Positions 1-10,402 are shown, counted from the first letter of the stretch. The stretch: DNA of 31,333 nucleotides from a virus (IMGVR_UViG_3300031839_000799:1-31333), one strand, 5' to 3'. The notes: generated by a model not told the origin, from the sequence alone. Numbers and translations are program-made.

Positions 1-3000
1 TCTCTAGAGTGAATTTTTTGTATACTACCATATATAGGGTTTAATTCTTTTGTTATTTTTTCTCCAGCTATAAATTGATTTAAATTATTAACGTTACCAA
101 CGCCATTATATATACCAGAGTATATTAAACCATATTTTCTACGCTCTTGCTTGTAATCTTCTTCTTCTTCTAAAACCGTAGATACTCTAGCTCCGTTAGT
201 TATAAATGGTAAGTTGAAACCATCTTTAATTCTATTTGATTCAACACCATTTCCAAAAGAAAAGCAATTATGCCAATTCAAAGTGTACTCAGTATTAGTG
301 TTGTAAAGATTTTGTGATATATATATTTTACTAGCAGTTGTTCCGTTTTGATCAACCTCATAACCACCAACAGTTACAGTTATAGAACTACCGTCTGGCT
401 TAGTTATTTTTAACTTTGATTGTGGTTCTATGTATGGCGAACCAATGTAAGGGTTTGTAATATTGGAAAGTCCTTCTGGAATTGCAAAAGATATAAACCA
501 ACCTGAGTCTTGTGGGTAATTATTTGTTAGAGGTGTTTGAAAACCTACATTTAAAACAGTTGTTCCAACAGAAACACTACTTGCGTTTGCTGGATGCTCA
601 ACTTTAGATCCAACTGGTATTGCCAAGTGTTTTGTTTCTTCTTTTAACTCTATTGGGTTTAATCCACTAGCTTCGTAATATACGTCTAAAGGTGTGTTTT
701 CTTTTGGCTCTGTTTCCCAGATAGCAGGATTAGTAGGTAATTCAGAATCACCTTCAACTGCTTCTAAAAATTCTATAGTGTGGCTAACAGCATATAAACC
801 TGGGTTAGCTATACTAAAGTTTGGCGATTGAGCATTTATTCTATTTGTAGAGAAGCTACTATAACCGTTCATAACAGCTTGTCTAAACACCATATTTTGC
901 CCAACTGTAGGTTGTGTAGTAAATATAACGTGGGTACTTTCTAGCAAGTCAACGTAACCAGTCAAGTGTATTAAAAATTCAGTATTGCTTACCTCTTCAA
1001 TTTTCCAAACTACTAGATATTTATTAGTACCAGCTGCATCATAGGTATGACCTCCATTACTGTGAGACTCAAGTATCATACCTTTTTTAATCTGATGTTT
1101 AGTTCCGTCAGTATGATCCGCTAGTAAAGTTCCCACTCTAACACTACAACTTGAGCCAAAAGTAGCGGTACCAGCAATACTATGATGTGCTATAGTTAAT
1201 TTTAAACCATCACTAGAAATAGGTCCTAAAGCTCCAGTTGGATCCCAGTTCATATTTCCATTACCATCTTCGTTTTTTATTTTTAAATTCCAAGTTTTAG
1301 TTAAGTTTGGTGACAACTGTGCTATTTGGTTGTCTGGATCACTAAAACCAGTGACACTTCCACCTCCATTATCACCATCGTGATATCTAAGTCGTTGAGA
1401 AGTAGTGTTTGTTTGTATTGTATATACTGTTTGTGATGGGTCTTCTTTAAACCTAAATATTCTACCTGTGTTAAATTGAGAAACCAACCCAACAGTATCA
1501 GGGTCATTGTGAAAATCGTTCGCACCACCATCTATACCTATATCCCAAAAACCAGATATACTAGCATCACTAGCTGTTGAAATTTCATTGTGAAACAATC
1601 CACCTATACCAATTCTAAGTGTTGCTTGAGAATTTCCACCGCTTTGATTTGTAATACCCTGCATCGTACCATCTACAAGACTAACCCAAGACCAGTTCAA
1701 AGATCCATAGCCATCTCTAGCGCCAGAATATTGACCAGCATCAATAAACCAAACTTCATCATCTTCAGCTTCGAAGTTTTTAACATGACTATTACTATCA
1801 TTAGGATCTTCTAAGTATATATCACCTTGTTTTAAGTTTGAAACATCTCTACCACTAGCTTGAGTGTAGTCCCAACTTCCAACCCAACCATCATTAGAAG
1901 AGTTTTGGCCACTACTAGTATAATCTAAAAATTCATTTTCCCAGTGTGAATTTACACCAAACCTATACTGTCCAGCATCCGTACTTACTATTGTTGATGA
2001 AGAATCTCTAAAATCTATTTTGCTACCAGCGTCATCAGCATTATACCTATAATTTCTAAAAAAAGCAGCGTATCTACCAAAATCACCACCAACAGCGGTA
2101 TCATACATACCGTCAGTTTGACCTGTTATAGATCCAGCGTGTGTAGTAGCTATATCATCTTTTAAATAGTATAATTTCTTAGACGTAGCAACTCTATAGT
2201 TAACAGAAATATTAACGTTATCCATTACGTTTTTAACAAAAACAACATCTTTAAGCAACTTAACAAAAAATCTACCATCAAACTCAGGTGAGTTTTCCGC
2301 TTTGTATTTATATATGTTTACTATAGTACCGTCTAAAATCTTAGTACCATCAGTTATAAAGTCTACATCTTCACCTAATTTTTTATCTAGCTTTAAAAAA
2401 TAAGAAGCATCCGCTGTGTTGTTTACCGTTTGATGCCTCCAGTTTGTATCTATTTTATTTATTCTATATCTTTTTGATGTTCCAGCTATAGAACTAAACT
2501 CTATATAAAAAACGCTACCATCATCAATTAAATCAATGTTAGCGCCAGCGCTATTAAGAAAAGGTCCATATGTAAGCTCTATAGCGTCTTCACCTGACAA
2601 AGGAGAAGAATTAGAAATTAAAGTATCTCCAAATATATTGTTTGTAGCAAATATATGTTCTTTAGATTCTATTAAAGCTCGTTTTGTTTTAATGTAGTCT
2701 GGAGCTTCATTTTCTATAGCTATAACTTTATATCTAGCTGGTTCTTTAACTTGATAATCAACATCTGCTCCTTTTTTTAATATTAAAAAATCATCTAAAG
2801 AAACTTTGTTAACATCTGAAGAAGCGAAAGAAACCCAAACGTGATCGTCTTCAGCTTGCCAAAATCTATCCATAGCTAGATTATAGTATTCTCCAGAAGT
2901 TTCTTTTACAAAAAACTTAAAAAACTCAGTGTCTTTCATGAAGTCACTACTATCAAGCTTAACTTTTATTTTATTTTGTTTGTCGGCAAGCTCGTTTTCT

Positions 3001-5651
3001 ATTTTTATACCGCTTTTAGTACTGCTATCTTGACTTGCTATAACAGGCGTTTCTCTACCGTATTTATCAACAAAAGCAATACCAACTTGATAATCTCTAG
3101 CCGATTTAACAGAAGGTTTAGTTCTGCTTTGAATTAGTTTTTGCTCAACGCTAGTTGTTATTTTTGGATAGTAAACATCGTTATTTTGGTTTATCAAATC
3201 GTAGCCTTGCTCGTAGTTAGCATATATAATTCTATTACCAGTAACATCTTGTGCTAAAGCTTTTTTAGGGACATTGTCCCAAGGTCTTATAAGTTGATTT
3301 GAGGGTACAGATCTGTTTACAGCCTCTGAAGTTATAGTGTATGGAGTATTCCACTTGTCAGATCTTATAGAGTCTAAAACGTAAACATTTGTAGAATTAT
3401 CTTCTTTGTATAAAATGTCAATAAACACAGCATCGTCAGGATGTACATCTGTATCAGGATGTAAAATAACGCTAGTGGTTAAGTTTGTCATACCTAAGTT
3501 ATAACCTTTCTTTGGGTGGTAATCAAAACCACCTGGTAAAAACGCTACTTGTGTAAAAGGTGAGAAAGCAGAATATTCTCCGTCTTGATATCTATATCTA
3601 GTGGCAAATCTAGGAAGTTTAAATTGATAAAGTTTTTCTTGAGTATCAAGTCTATCAACGGCATATTTTAGCTCACCATTACCAGTTTCTACAGTTGGTG
3701 GCGTACCTACTATATCTGTTATTTTAAACTTAACTCTAGCATTATCTGAATTTAAGTTTACTATAGATACAAAATCTATATCGCCTTCAAAATCAGCATT
3801 ACCATTTTGTATAAAAAATCTACCAGCATAACTACCATAGTTAGAGCTGGTATAAGCTGAATTTATATCAAGAACTATATCTTGCGTGAAAGTACCATTG
3901 CTATCTATAAGATCTGAATACCAATAGTAAGCGTTCTGATTTGCGTTTGTATTCGCTACTACAAAATAAACTCTTAAGCCATTAGCGTTAGAAGCGCTAA
4001 CGTTAGATAATTTAACCGTAATTCTATAAAGGCTATCTGCTCCAGTTTCCCAACTGCAATTATTCGCAAACCATATTTTTTTATAGTTTCCACCTCCTCC
4101 TTGTCCACCACTATAATTAGACGTGTTTACGATTATTTTATCATTAGCATTATCGTATGATGCAATTCCATTATTCCAACCATAATTTAAAGGTTTTGTT
4201 CCACTAGTGTTTGGAAAAATAAAATCACCGTTTTCAGCTTTTTCATCTTGTTTGTCAGTAAATGTATTAAGAGTTCCTGTTGGGTTGTTATTACTAATAT
4301 TAGGGTTGTAAAAGAAATCTGATATTGTAGCTTTTATAGAGTAATTTGTTATAGGTAAAGATGGTGGTTCACCATTTTGATCAAACTCTTTAAAAACAAC
4401 AGTGTCACCTGGTTGCCATTGTAAAGTGAAACCGCTATTACCTTCTATATTTGTTTCTATAGCAGTTTTAAACTCATCTCCAATTTTAAATGTAGAAAAA
4501 TCATAATGAGGATGATTAGTTATACTTCCAAAACTGTTAAAAGAAGATGTGTTGTTAACTGCAGTAGTAGGCTCTGTTATACGCATAACCCCAGTATACG
4601 TGTAAGCTTCATTTCTTTCCGATACTAGCTGTATTTTAGGAGCTATAGATGGAGCTTTTTTTATAACTGTTATATGTTTTTCTTCTATAGGTATTGATGT
4701 ACCTGTTTTAGGATTTAAAAAAGAAGTATGAGTAATTCCGTTTGGATCAGTACCATCAATACATCTTTGTATGTTTATTTTTTTAGGCTCACTATTATTG
4801 TCAGTCCAAAACAACATGCCGTCTATAATGTTTATTCCTGTTACAATACTATTAGTTTGAAACTTTAAAACGTCTTCATGGTCAACTAAAACTGGAGTTA
4901 TAGAGTTTAATCTAGTATCATGTTGAATTATTGAATTTCCTTTTTCTTTTAAAGATATACTTTTAAGTCTTACTGTTTTAGCAAAATTATTACCATCAGT
5001 TAACTCTACACGAAAACGCATTTCTGTTAAATTACCGTTTAATGACTGGTTAAAAGTAAATACATTTTTGTATTTTCCATTAATAAGTATTTTTACAGGT
5101 TCGTTCGCTTCATTATAGTAAGGTCTATAGCCAGTAGGATCACCAATACCTACCATGTAAAATTTAGTATTATCTGTCGAACCACCATCATCAAGATCGC
5201 TAAACTCAACATCTAACTCATATGTTTTACCGTCAACTAAATCAAAACTAGTTGATTGAAATAATGGGTATTGGCTTGCTGATGAATTTATCGAAGATGT
5301 AAGTAAAACACCATCACCGCTATAATCTTCGTTTATTATAGAGCTGCTATTCCACTCTGTGCTATCTAAAAGACTTGAATCGTTTAATGATTGTTGCGCC
5401 GTTATAAAATAATAAACTTTGTCATTTGCTTCGTCAGCAACAGAACCAATACATACAGAGTTAGTACCTATAAAATCTTGACCAGAAACTAAAGAATTAC
5501 CTAATATGTTTTGAACGGTACCAACAGCAGATCCTTCTGAAGTTGAAACCTGTATGTTTTCTGCATGTCTATACTCACCGTTAGGAACAAGACGCTCGTC
5601 AAGGTCTTTATTCATTTTACCTCCGGTAAACTGATGTTTAATTTCTGGCAT
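1..5651 (-). CDS. Giant virion protein, probable tail nozzle/stabilisation protein (partial)
   Basis: The reading frame is open from an ATG at 5651 to the left edge, giving at least 1883 residues with no stop, so the C-terminus is outside the window. The start lies three bases after the stop of the upstream connector gene. The N-terminus (GGKMNKDLDERLVPNGEYR, then a VGTVQNILGN stretch) has the layout of podoviral nozzle proteins of the T7 gp12 / P22 gp10 kind, and similar N-termini occur in phages of marine Bacteroidota. Two beta-rich segments, at about residues 120-237 and 475-630, look like inserted carbohydrate-binding-type sandwiches. The rest is beta-rich and rich in Asn, Ser and Thr. 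It is the last gene of the connector run (connector, connector, nozzle), as in T7-like gene order. Being a virion tail protein is well supported; the specific nozzle role is inferred. A fibre or adhesin function of the unseen C-terminus is possible. Confidence 0.75.
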   Translation of the reverse strand, partial: MPEIKHQFTGGKMNKDLDERLVPNGEYRHAENIQVSTSEGSAVGTVQNILGNSLVSGQDFIGTNSVCIGSVADEANDKVYYFITAQQSLNDSSLLDSTEWNSSSIINEDYSGDGVLLTSSINSSASQYPLFQSTSFDLVDGKTYELDVEFSDLDDGGSTDNTKFYMVGIGDPTGYRPYYNEANEPVKILINGKYKNVFTFNQSLNGNLTEMRFRVELTDGNNFAKTVRLKSISLKEKGNSIIQHDTRLNSITPVLVDHEDVLKFQTNSIVTGINIIDGMLFWTDNNSEPKKINIQRCIDGTDPNGITHTSFLNPKTGTSIPIEEKHITVIKKAPSIAPKIQLVSERNEAYTYTGVMRITEPTTAVNNTSSFNSFGSITNHPHYDFSTFKIGDEFKTAIETNIEGNSGFTLQWQPGDTVVFKEFDQNGEPPSLPITNYSIKATISDFFYNPNISNNNPTGTLNTFTDKQDEKAENGDFIFPNTSGTKPLNYGWNNGIASYDNANDKIIVNTSNYSGGQGGGGNYKKIWFANNCSWETGADSLYRITVKLSNVSASNANGLRVYFVVANTNANQNAYYWYSDLIDSNGTFTQDIVLDINSAYTSSNYGSYAGRFFIQNGNADFEGDIDFVSIVNLNSDNARVKFKITDIVGTPPTVETGNGELKYAVDRLDTQEKLYQFKLPRFATRYRYQDGEYSAFSPFTQVAFLPGGFDYHPKKGYNLGMTNLTTSVILHPDTDVHPDDAVFIDILYKEDNSTNVYVLDSIRSDKWNTPYTITSEAVNRSVPSNQLIRPWDNVPKKALAQDVTGNRIIYANYEQGYDLINQNNDVYYPKITTSVEQKLIQSRTKPSVKSARDYQVGIAFVDKYGRETPVIASQDSSTKSGIKIENELADKQNKIKVKLDSSDFMKDTEFFKFFVKETSGEYYNLAMDRFWQAEDDHVWVSFASSDVNKVSLDDFLILKKGADVDYQVKEPARYKVIAIENEAPDYIKTKRALIESKEHIFATNNIFGDTLISNSSPLSGEDAIELTYGPFLNSAGANIDLIDDGSVFYIEFSSIAGTSKRYRINKIDTNWRHQTVNNTADASYFLKLDKKLGEDVDFITDGTKILDGTIVNIYKYKAENSPEFDGRFFVKLLKDVVFVKNVMDNVNISVNYRVATSKKLYYLKDDIATTHAGSITGQTDGMYDTAVGGDFGRYAAFFRNYRYNADDAGSKIDFRDSSSTIVSTDAGQYRFGVNSHWENEFLDYTSSGQNSSNDGWVGSWDYTQASGRDVSNLKQGDIYLEDPNDSNSHVKNFEAEDDEVWFIDAGQYSGARDGYGSLNWSWVSLVDGTMQGITNQSGGNSQATLRIGIGGLFHNEISTASDASISGFWDIGIDGGANDFHNDPDTVGLVSQFNTGRIFRFKEDPSQTVYTIQTNTTSQRLRYHDGDNGGGSVTGFSDPDNQIAQLSPNLTKTWNLKIKNEDGNGNMNWDPTGALGPISSDGLKLTIAHHSIAGTATFGSSCSVRVGTLLADHTDGTKHQIKKGMILESHSNGGHTYDAAGTNKYLVVWKIEEVSNTEFLIHLTGYVDLLESTHVIFTTQPTVGQNMVFRQAVMNGYSSFSTNRINAQSPNFSIANPGLYAVSHTIEFLEAVEGDSELPTNPAIWETEPKENTPLDVYYEASGLNPIELKEETKHLAIPVGSKVEHPANASSVSVGTTVLNVGFQTPLTNNYPQDSGWFISFAIPEGLSNITNPYIGSPYIEPQSKLKITKPDGSSITVTVGGYEVDQNGTTASKIYISQNLYNTNTEYTLNWHNCFSFGNGVESNRIKDGFNLPFITNGARVSTVLEEEEDYKQERRKYGLIYSGIYNGVGNVNNLNQFIAGEKITKELNPIYGSIQKIHSR

Positions 5652-5654
5652 ATA

Positions 5655-7208
5655 TTAGTGCTTTATCCACTTAGACTTGCCTCTAAGTATTTGAGTTAAT
5701 TCTTCTATTTTTAAGCTTGATAATCTTAGTTTTGCTTTTCTTACCTCTGCAAATTTTTCTTTTTTAAATCTAGGTACTAGTTGTTGGCCATAAACAGTAG
5801 TTGATAATATAGCGTATGCTATACACTTATACATAGCTTCTTCAGCAAACTTATGAACTTGCATTTCAGCGTCAGTACCAAGACTATCACTTATGTAATC
5901 TAAGATCACAGTTTTTCCTGAAATATTAGAGCTAAAGTTAATCTTTCCTAATCTATTGTCTATATAAAAAGATCCATTAGCTTGAGCGTGTTGAGGATCT
6001 AACCCATATCTATTACCACGCATTGGCCAATACGTATCGTCTTCATAGTCATCATTATTGTTTTCTGAAGGTGTTGTAGATTTGTAGTTAGCCCAAGCTG
6101 TTGACTCTAGGTTTTGTGATAAATTTGGTAATAAAGAATCTCCAATTATAGTGACATTGTCAATAGTATTTGTACTTTGATTAGCATCTCCATTTGAAAG
6201 TGTGGTAAAATTCTTAACAGTACTTATTATAATAACATAGGCAAACTTGTCTCCATTTACGTCTTCTTGTACACTTGTTAAATCTAAGTCAAGAGTTTTT
6301 GTTTCTTGCGTTGCACTGTCAAAGTCAATAAAAGAACGCAAACCACTAGTTGTTGTTAGCGTAAAAATATCATCATCATTTAACTTACAATTATCTAAAC
6401 CGCTAGCTGTTAATGCTTCTGGGTTTTGAACGTTAGCATTAAACTCTACATTAGGAGTATTACTTGATCCTGGCTTTAAAGAAGTTATACCTATTCTTAC
6501 ATCGCCTTTTCCCTTGATACTTGCCGTTTCGTCAGCAACGGTAGCTGTAGCGCTAAACTCTAAGTTATCTACTCCAGCTAAATTAATTCTTTGCCACGCA
6601 AAATAAATATTAGCCGTAACAACAGTACTATTGTTTCTAGTTCTAGAACCATGCTTGAAGGTTAGTTTGTTATCAGAAACAGATATAGAGTCTGTGCTCA
6701 ACGCAGTAGTTGCAAATATACTTGATGTTTTCCAACTAGCATCTCCGGATTGACCTTCTCCAACACCAGATGTAGAAGTAAAATTGTAATTAGTTAAAAA
6801 GTTTGTTGCCTCCGAGGTAAAATCGTATTCTTTATTTTCTGCTTGTTTTATTGAGAAAGGATTTGATGTAGAGTTTGTTTTGTATAAAGGATGTTTTATA
6901 CCAGCTGAATCAACCCAAGATACTTTTGTATAGTTAACATAATCGTGAGGAAGAATCATACTTAAAGATGGTGGTAAAACTATTTCTTGTGCTTTTACAG
7001 ATTTAAACGTATCAAAAGATAATTCTTGTAAAGCTCTTTGCGCGTGAAACGCAATATCTGCTCTTTTTATTTTAGGTATTATTTTTCCTTCACCAACATA
7101 TGCAATTTGAAATTGACTTATTATATCGTCTAGTGATGTAAACTGATAATTACCAAGATCGTTTCCTTGATAATAACTTAACTGTGTTTTACCGTCTAAT
7201 AATCCCAT
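5655..7208 (-). CDS. Head-tail connector / tail tube-like structural protein with beta-rich insertion
   Basis: This 517-residue protein has a helical N-terminal part (about residues 20-90, with an ADIAFHAQRALQEL helix) and a helical C-terminal part (from about residue 425 to the basic end RGKSKWIKH). That arrangement resembles T7 gp11-type adaptor or tail-tubular proteins. Between them, about residues 120-360 form a Thr/Ser/Asn-rich beta segment that looks like an inserted binding domain. The gene starts four bases after the stop of the 254-residue protein and ends three bases before the nozzle-like protein, so the three are tightly coupled. Virion structural status is confident from context. 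The exact ring or adaptor position is inferred. The inserted domain is unusual for an adaptor and may be surface exposed. Confidence 0.65.
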   Translation of the reverse strand: MGLLDGKTQLSYYQGNDLGNYQFTSLDDIISQFQIAYVGEGKIIPKIKRADIAFHAQRALQELSFDTFKSVKAQEIVLPPSLSMILPHDYVNYTKVSWVDSAGIKHPLYKTNSTSNPFSIKQAENKEYDFTSEATNFLTNYNFTSTSGVGEGQSGDASWKTSSIFATTALSTDSISVSDNKLTFKHGSRTRNNSTVVTANIYFAWQRINLAGVDNLEFSATATVADETASIKGKGDVRIGITSLKPGSSNTPNVEFNANVQNPEALTASGLDNCKLNDDDIFTLTTTSGLRSFIDFDSATQETKTLDLDLTSVQEDVNGDKFAYVIIISTVKNFTTLSNGDANQSTNTIDNVTIIGDSLLPNLSQNLESTAWANYKSTTPSENNNDDYEDDTYWPMRGNRYGLDPQHAQANGSFYIDNRLGKINFSSNISGKTVILDYISDSLGTDAEMQVHKFAEEAMYKCIAYAILSTTVYGQQLVPRFKKEKFAEVRKAKLRLSSLKIEELTQILRGKSKWIKH

Positions 7209-7212
7209 TTAT

Positions 7213-7977
7213 TTATTGTTTTTCTTGTTGAACCTTAGCTCCTTCTAAAGCAGCTGCTGTTTGTGTTAGTTCTGGTTTTTGAATAGCTAAACCTGCTAAA
7301 GCTAATATTCTGTATACTAATTCTGATTCTTCAGACTCATGTAGCTCAAAGTTGTTAGAATTATCAGAATTGTACAAAGCTTTCTCTCCAACTATCTCAT
7401 AACCCCATTCTGGTTTTATTGGCTTCTCTATATAACTTATATACAAATCGTTTGAAGAAACCATTTCTGGATATATTTTTATTGTTGGTTTTTTACCTAG
7501 AGCAGGTGAAGTAGGGTTAGAATTTATTTCTGTGAACCTAGAATATACTGGTCTTTTTTTAGTAGGAACACCAAGTTTAGACCCTACGTATTTATTTAAC
7601 TCGTTTATTTGTATTTCTTCGGCATCAACTTTACCTTGACCGTAGTCAACTCTAACCATAGATAATCTATACAAAGACGGAGCTCCACTATTAGTTACAC
7701 CTAGTAAATTATATTCACTATCACTTACATTTGAAACTTTTCTATCGTACCTTTCAAATAAACTTATTTTTTCTTCTATATTAGTTACAATATCAGAATG
7801 CCCAGCATTATTGCCAGGCAGTCTCATTGATTGGTTTAAATCATAAAAATACTGTTCGAATATCTCTTGTTGTGCTTGATCAGCAAATAAGTTAAACTCT
7901 TGTGGAGTTATATATCCTCTTTGCTCTTTATTAGCGAGGGCTAAAACTTTTTGATACACGTCGTTTATACTTACCAT
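7213..7977 (-). CDS. Head-tail connector/adaptor-like structural protein
   Basis: This 254-residue protein has a helical N-terminus carrying the block QEFNLFADQAQQEIFEQYFY, a pattern I associate with conserved connector or adaptor proteins of marine phages. A mixed central part is followed by a helical C-terminus rich in Glu, Gln and Ala. There is no signal peptide or membrane segment. It lies between the capsid block and the larger connector-like protein, the usual place of the first ring bound to the portal. Its start follows an A-rich leader and a hairpin at 7993-8031. The family pattern supports a virion protein; the precise ring assignment is an inference from gene order. Confidence 0.6.
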   Translation of the reverse strand: MVSINDVYQKVLALANKEQRGYITPQEFNLFADQAQQEIFEQYFYDLNQSMRLPGNNAGHSDIVTNIEEKISLFERYDRKVSNVSDSEYNLLGVTNSGAPSLYRLSMVRVDYGQGKVDAEEIQINELNKYVGSKLGVPTKKRPVYSRFTEINSNPTSPALGKKPTIKIYPEMVSSNDLYISYIEKPIKPEWGYEIVGEKALYNSDNSNNFELHESEESELVYRILALAGLAIQKPELTQTAAALEGAKVQQEKQ

Positions 7978-7992
7978 AATTTTTTTTTAATT

Positions 7993-8031
7993 TGTAGTTT
8001 GCAATCGCCCCGTAGAGCGACTGCATCTACA
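7993..8031 (-). other. Intergenic hairpin upstream of the connector gene
   Basis: GCAATCGC (8001-8008) pairs with GCGACTGC (8017-8024) with one mismatch. An outer TGTAG (7993-7997) pairs with CTACA (8027-8031). On the minus-strand transcript it sits between the stop of the 276-residue gene and the 254-residue gene and is followed by A-rich sequence, not a U-tract. It is therefore more likely an mRNA processing or stability hairpin than a classical terminator. Confidence 0.4.
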
Positions 8032-8037
8032 GTTAGA

Positions 8038-8868
8038 TTAATTTAATCTTTTTTCAATATTTTGGTATATCTCCATACCTTCATCGGTTTTAAACCAAGC
8101 TGCTAAAGCTGAGTAAGGGTGTTCGTCAAATGGAACGTTCATTAACTTTCTGTCGTTAGAACCCCACAAAAAAGTTCTTTGATCAGAAGATAATTTTAAT
8201 ATCCCCATTTCAGTTGCTCTAATACCAAAGTTTCTAAGAACAACATTTTCATCATTTACTAATTCTAAGAACAATACTGGGTTTTTCTTGGCATACAATA
8301 GTAAATCTCTTTTAAGTTCTTTAGAACTCATGTCTGATACCTTAGAACCCACTTCAACACGCATAATTGCTTCGGCCATATCTATATCCATAGACTGAGC
8401 AGCATTTAGTGCTTTAATCTCTGTTTCTATATTTTGCACTTCGTCAACCGCTATTTTCACGTTATCTTGTTCAAAGTACCTTCTGCCTTTATGTGGGTGG
8501 TAGAGTGATAATAGTTTTTGTAAAACCGTTTTATTTTTAGGTACTAATAAAAAACCATTTTGAAAAGTTATGTGCTCAAGTCTTTGATCACCAACCATCT
8601 CATCTACAAAACAGGTTCTTTGATTAGAAGTATATTTTAATTCTCTTTCGTATCCTAATTCTTCGTCAAAATAATATATGTCCGTGGATTTTATAGTCGC
8701 TGTTAACGGTTTTTTACCTTGAGCTAAATAATAAGTTCTATCTTTTATTTCCCAAGTATCTTTATTTTTTTTAGGTAATGGTTTTTCCACAACCGGTGTT
8801 TCAACTTTTGGTTGCTCTACAACCTGTGGAGTTGTTTCCACTTCTGTTTTTTTAGCTTTTTTTGCCAT
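8038..8868 (-). CDS. Conserved virion-associated protein of unknown function
   Basis: This 276-residue protein begins with a Lys-rich tail (MAKKAKKTEVETT) and a low-complexity Pro/Val/Glu linker to about residue 35. A folded part follows that contains a basic aromatic block (LLSLYHPHKGRRYFEQD) and a helical C-terminal half. The flexible basic N-terminus suggests contact with DNA or capsid lumen. The gene lies directly behind the major capsid gene and its terminator and ahead of the connectors, so a head protein is plausible. I do not recognise a named family. It has its own AT-rich leader with a TATTATATTATG start context, also seen before the scaffold-like gene. Confidence 0.55.
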   Translation of the reverse strand: MAKKAKKTEVETTPQVVEQPKVETPVVEKPLPKKNKDTWEIKDRTYYLAQGKKPLTATIKSTDIYYFDEELGYERELKYTSNQRTCFVDEMVGDQRLEHITFQNGFLLVPKNKTVLQKLLSLYHPHKGRRYFEQDNVKIAVDEVQNIETEIKALNAAQSMDIDMAEAIMRVEVGSKVSDMSSKELKRDLLLYAKKNPVLFLELVNDENVVLRNFGIRATEMGILKLSSDQRTFLWGSNDRKLMNVPFDEHPYSALAAWFKTDEGMEIYQNIEKRLN

Positions 8869-8892
8869 AATATAATATATAATAAAATTAAT

Positions 8893-8930
8893 AAAAATAA
8901 AGGGACTGGGAAATTAATCCCAGTCTCTTT
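8893..8930 (-). terminator. Intrinsic terminator after the major capsid gene
   Basis: A 13 bp stem (8899-8911 with 8918-8930, one G-U type pair) has a 6-base loop. On the minus strand it is followed by a U-rich tract (TTTATTTTTATT in DNA terms). It lies just downstream of the capsid stop codon at 8944. A leaky terminator here would give high capsid expression relative to the downstream connectors, as known from T7-like phages. Confidence 0.75.
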
Positions 8931-8943
8931 AAAATAATTGTGC

Positions 8944-10383
8944 TTAGTTTAATAACATAAAGTTATTTCCACCTTGAACTACTAAACATCTTTCAGATAA
9001 GTAGTTAATAGTCATTGCATCTAAATCAGAAGTAGCAGCTCCAACTGAGTCAGTAACCCAAGTTTTAAGTTTTCTACTTTCTGTTTGAGAAGCTCTGTAT
9101 CTAAGGTGTAAGAAAGGACGTTTCATGTTTTTACCTAACATTTCGTCATAAACTGAAGTTACACCAGCTGGTATAACAACACCTCTAACGTCATTATAAG
9201 TTAAACCACCTCTTAAAGATCCATCGTTTAAGTATTTCCAGTCAGTTTTGTAGAAGTCATAAGAACCTCTTCTGAAACCAGAGAAACCTAAGTTTAATGC
9301 CATATCTTCAGAGTTATCAAATACTCCATAAGAAGTACCACCAGCTCCGTAAGAATTCATAGAAGCTAACATGTCATCCATTGCTAGAGCAGTTGCTCTA
9401 TTAACAAACATCATATTTTCTTCAATAGCACCTTGCTTGTCAAACTTTGCTAACATAGCGTCAAACTCAGCTAAATCAGTAGCAGCGTTAACACCTGTAA
9501 CACCAGTAGAAGTGTGACCTCTATCAGTAATAGCAGCAAATAAACCTTCAGTACCAGAATTACCATCACCTAAATCAGAACCACCAATAGCTCCAGAACC
9601 TGCAGCTAATTTACTTTCTAATAAAGCCATTTCACAGTAATCTCCAAAACGAGCCATAGTATCACCATTAGCTTTTAAGTACCATAAGTAACCGTTTTGA
9701 CCTTCTTCACCAGAAACTTCAACCCAACCAATTTGAGAAGCATCTGACCCAGAAACTCTATAAGTATCTTTTAAGATAAGCATTTTTGATCTAAAAGACT
9801 TGAAAGAAGGTTCAACTGATTGAAAATCGTTTGTTCCTCCACCAAGACCCATTCCATTAGTTCCTTTGTTAAATTCAGAACCATAAACGAATAATGAAGC
9901 TGTATTAGAAGCTGAATCATCAGTTGTTCCAAATCCTGCAACAGCACCAACTGTAGCTGCTTCGTAAGGTAATAATGTTGCTGTAGTTTGATCAGCTGCA
10001 ATAGCTGATACGTAACATGGTATAACCGTGTCAACGTTATCACTCAAAAGAACTGTTGCTCCCAAACGGATAGCGTGAGTTCCTGAAGATGCTACTGTAA
10101 ATACACCCGCGTTTGTTACTTCACCATCGTAAGATAAGTGTAATCTTCCTTGTTCAGACCAAACAACTGCGTCTGCTGAAGAAGCTTCTTCCGCCCCTAC
10201 TTGTGCTAAGAATCCAGAAACAGTTCTTTTACCGTATCTTTCAACTTCTTTTTCCATTAAATCTGGTAAGTATTGTTGTTCCCAACCCGTACTACCGTCA
10301 ATAAAATTTATGAAATTTGAAGGTGACGCCTGCATTGCTGGTGCCGGTACCACGTTTAAATTTCCTCCTGCCGTAATTGCCAT
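8944..10383 (-). CDS. Major capsid protein (probable, HK97-like fold)
   Basis: This 479-residue protein has no signal peptide and a Gly/Ala/Ser-rich composition. Its helical N-terminal segment (YLPDLMEKEVERYGKRTVSG) resembles the start of many phage capsid proteins. The identification rests mainly on position, with portal, acidic scaffold-like protein, this gene, terminator and connectors in order, and on length in the usual 300-500 range. The codon use looks more C/G-tolerant and regular than its neighbours, consistent with high expression. It is the gene immediately followed by the strongest terminator in the left half. The fold itself cannot be shown from sequence alone. Confidence 0.75.
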   Translation of the reverse strand: MAITAGGNLNVVPAPAMQASPSNFINFIDGSTGWEQQYLPDLMEKEVERYGKRTVSGFLAQVGAEEASSADAVVWSEQGRLHLSYDGEVTNAGVFTVASSGTHAIRLGATVLLSDNVDTVIPCYVSAIAADQTTATLLPYEAATVGAVAGFGTTDDSASNTASLFVYGSEFNKGTNGMGLGGGTNDFQSVEPSFKSFRSKMLILKDTYRVSGSDASQIGWVEVSGEEGQNGYLWYLKANGDTMARFGDYCEMALLESKLAAGSGAIGGSDLGDGNSGTEGLFAAITDRGHTSTGVTGVNAATDLAEFDAMLAKFDKQGAIEENMMFVNRATALAMDDMLASMNSYGAGGTSYGVFDNSEDMALNLGFSGFRRGSYDFYKTDWKYLNDGSLRGGLTYNDVRGVVIPAGVTSVYDEMLGKNMKRPFLHLRYRASQTESRKLKTWVTDSVGAATSDLDAMTINYLSERCLVVQGGNNFMLLN

Positions 10384-10402
10384 AATTTATTTTTTTAAAT
10401 TG

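Noticed and set aside
1322-1531. 69-residue frame on the minus strand within the giant tail protein region
   Set aside because: It lies out of frame inside the uninterrupted 1883-residue tail protein frame and has a low-complexity, AT-driven sequence.
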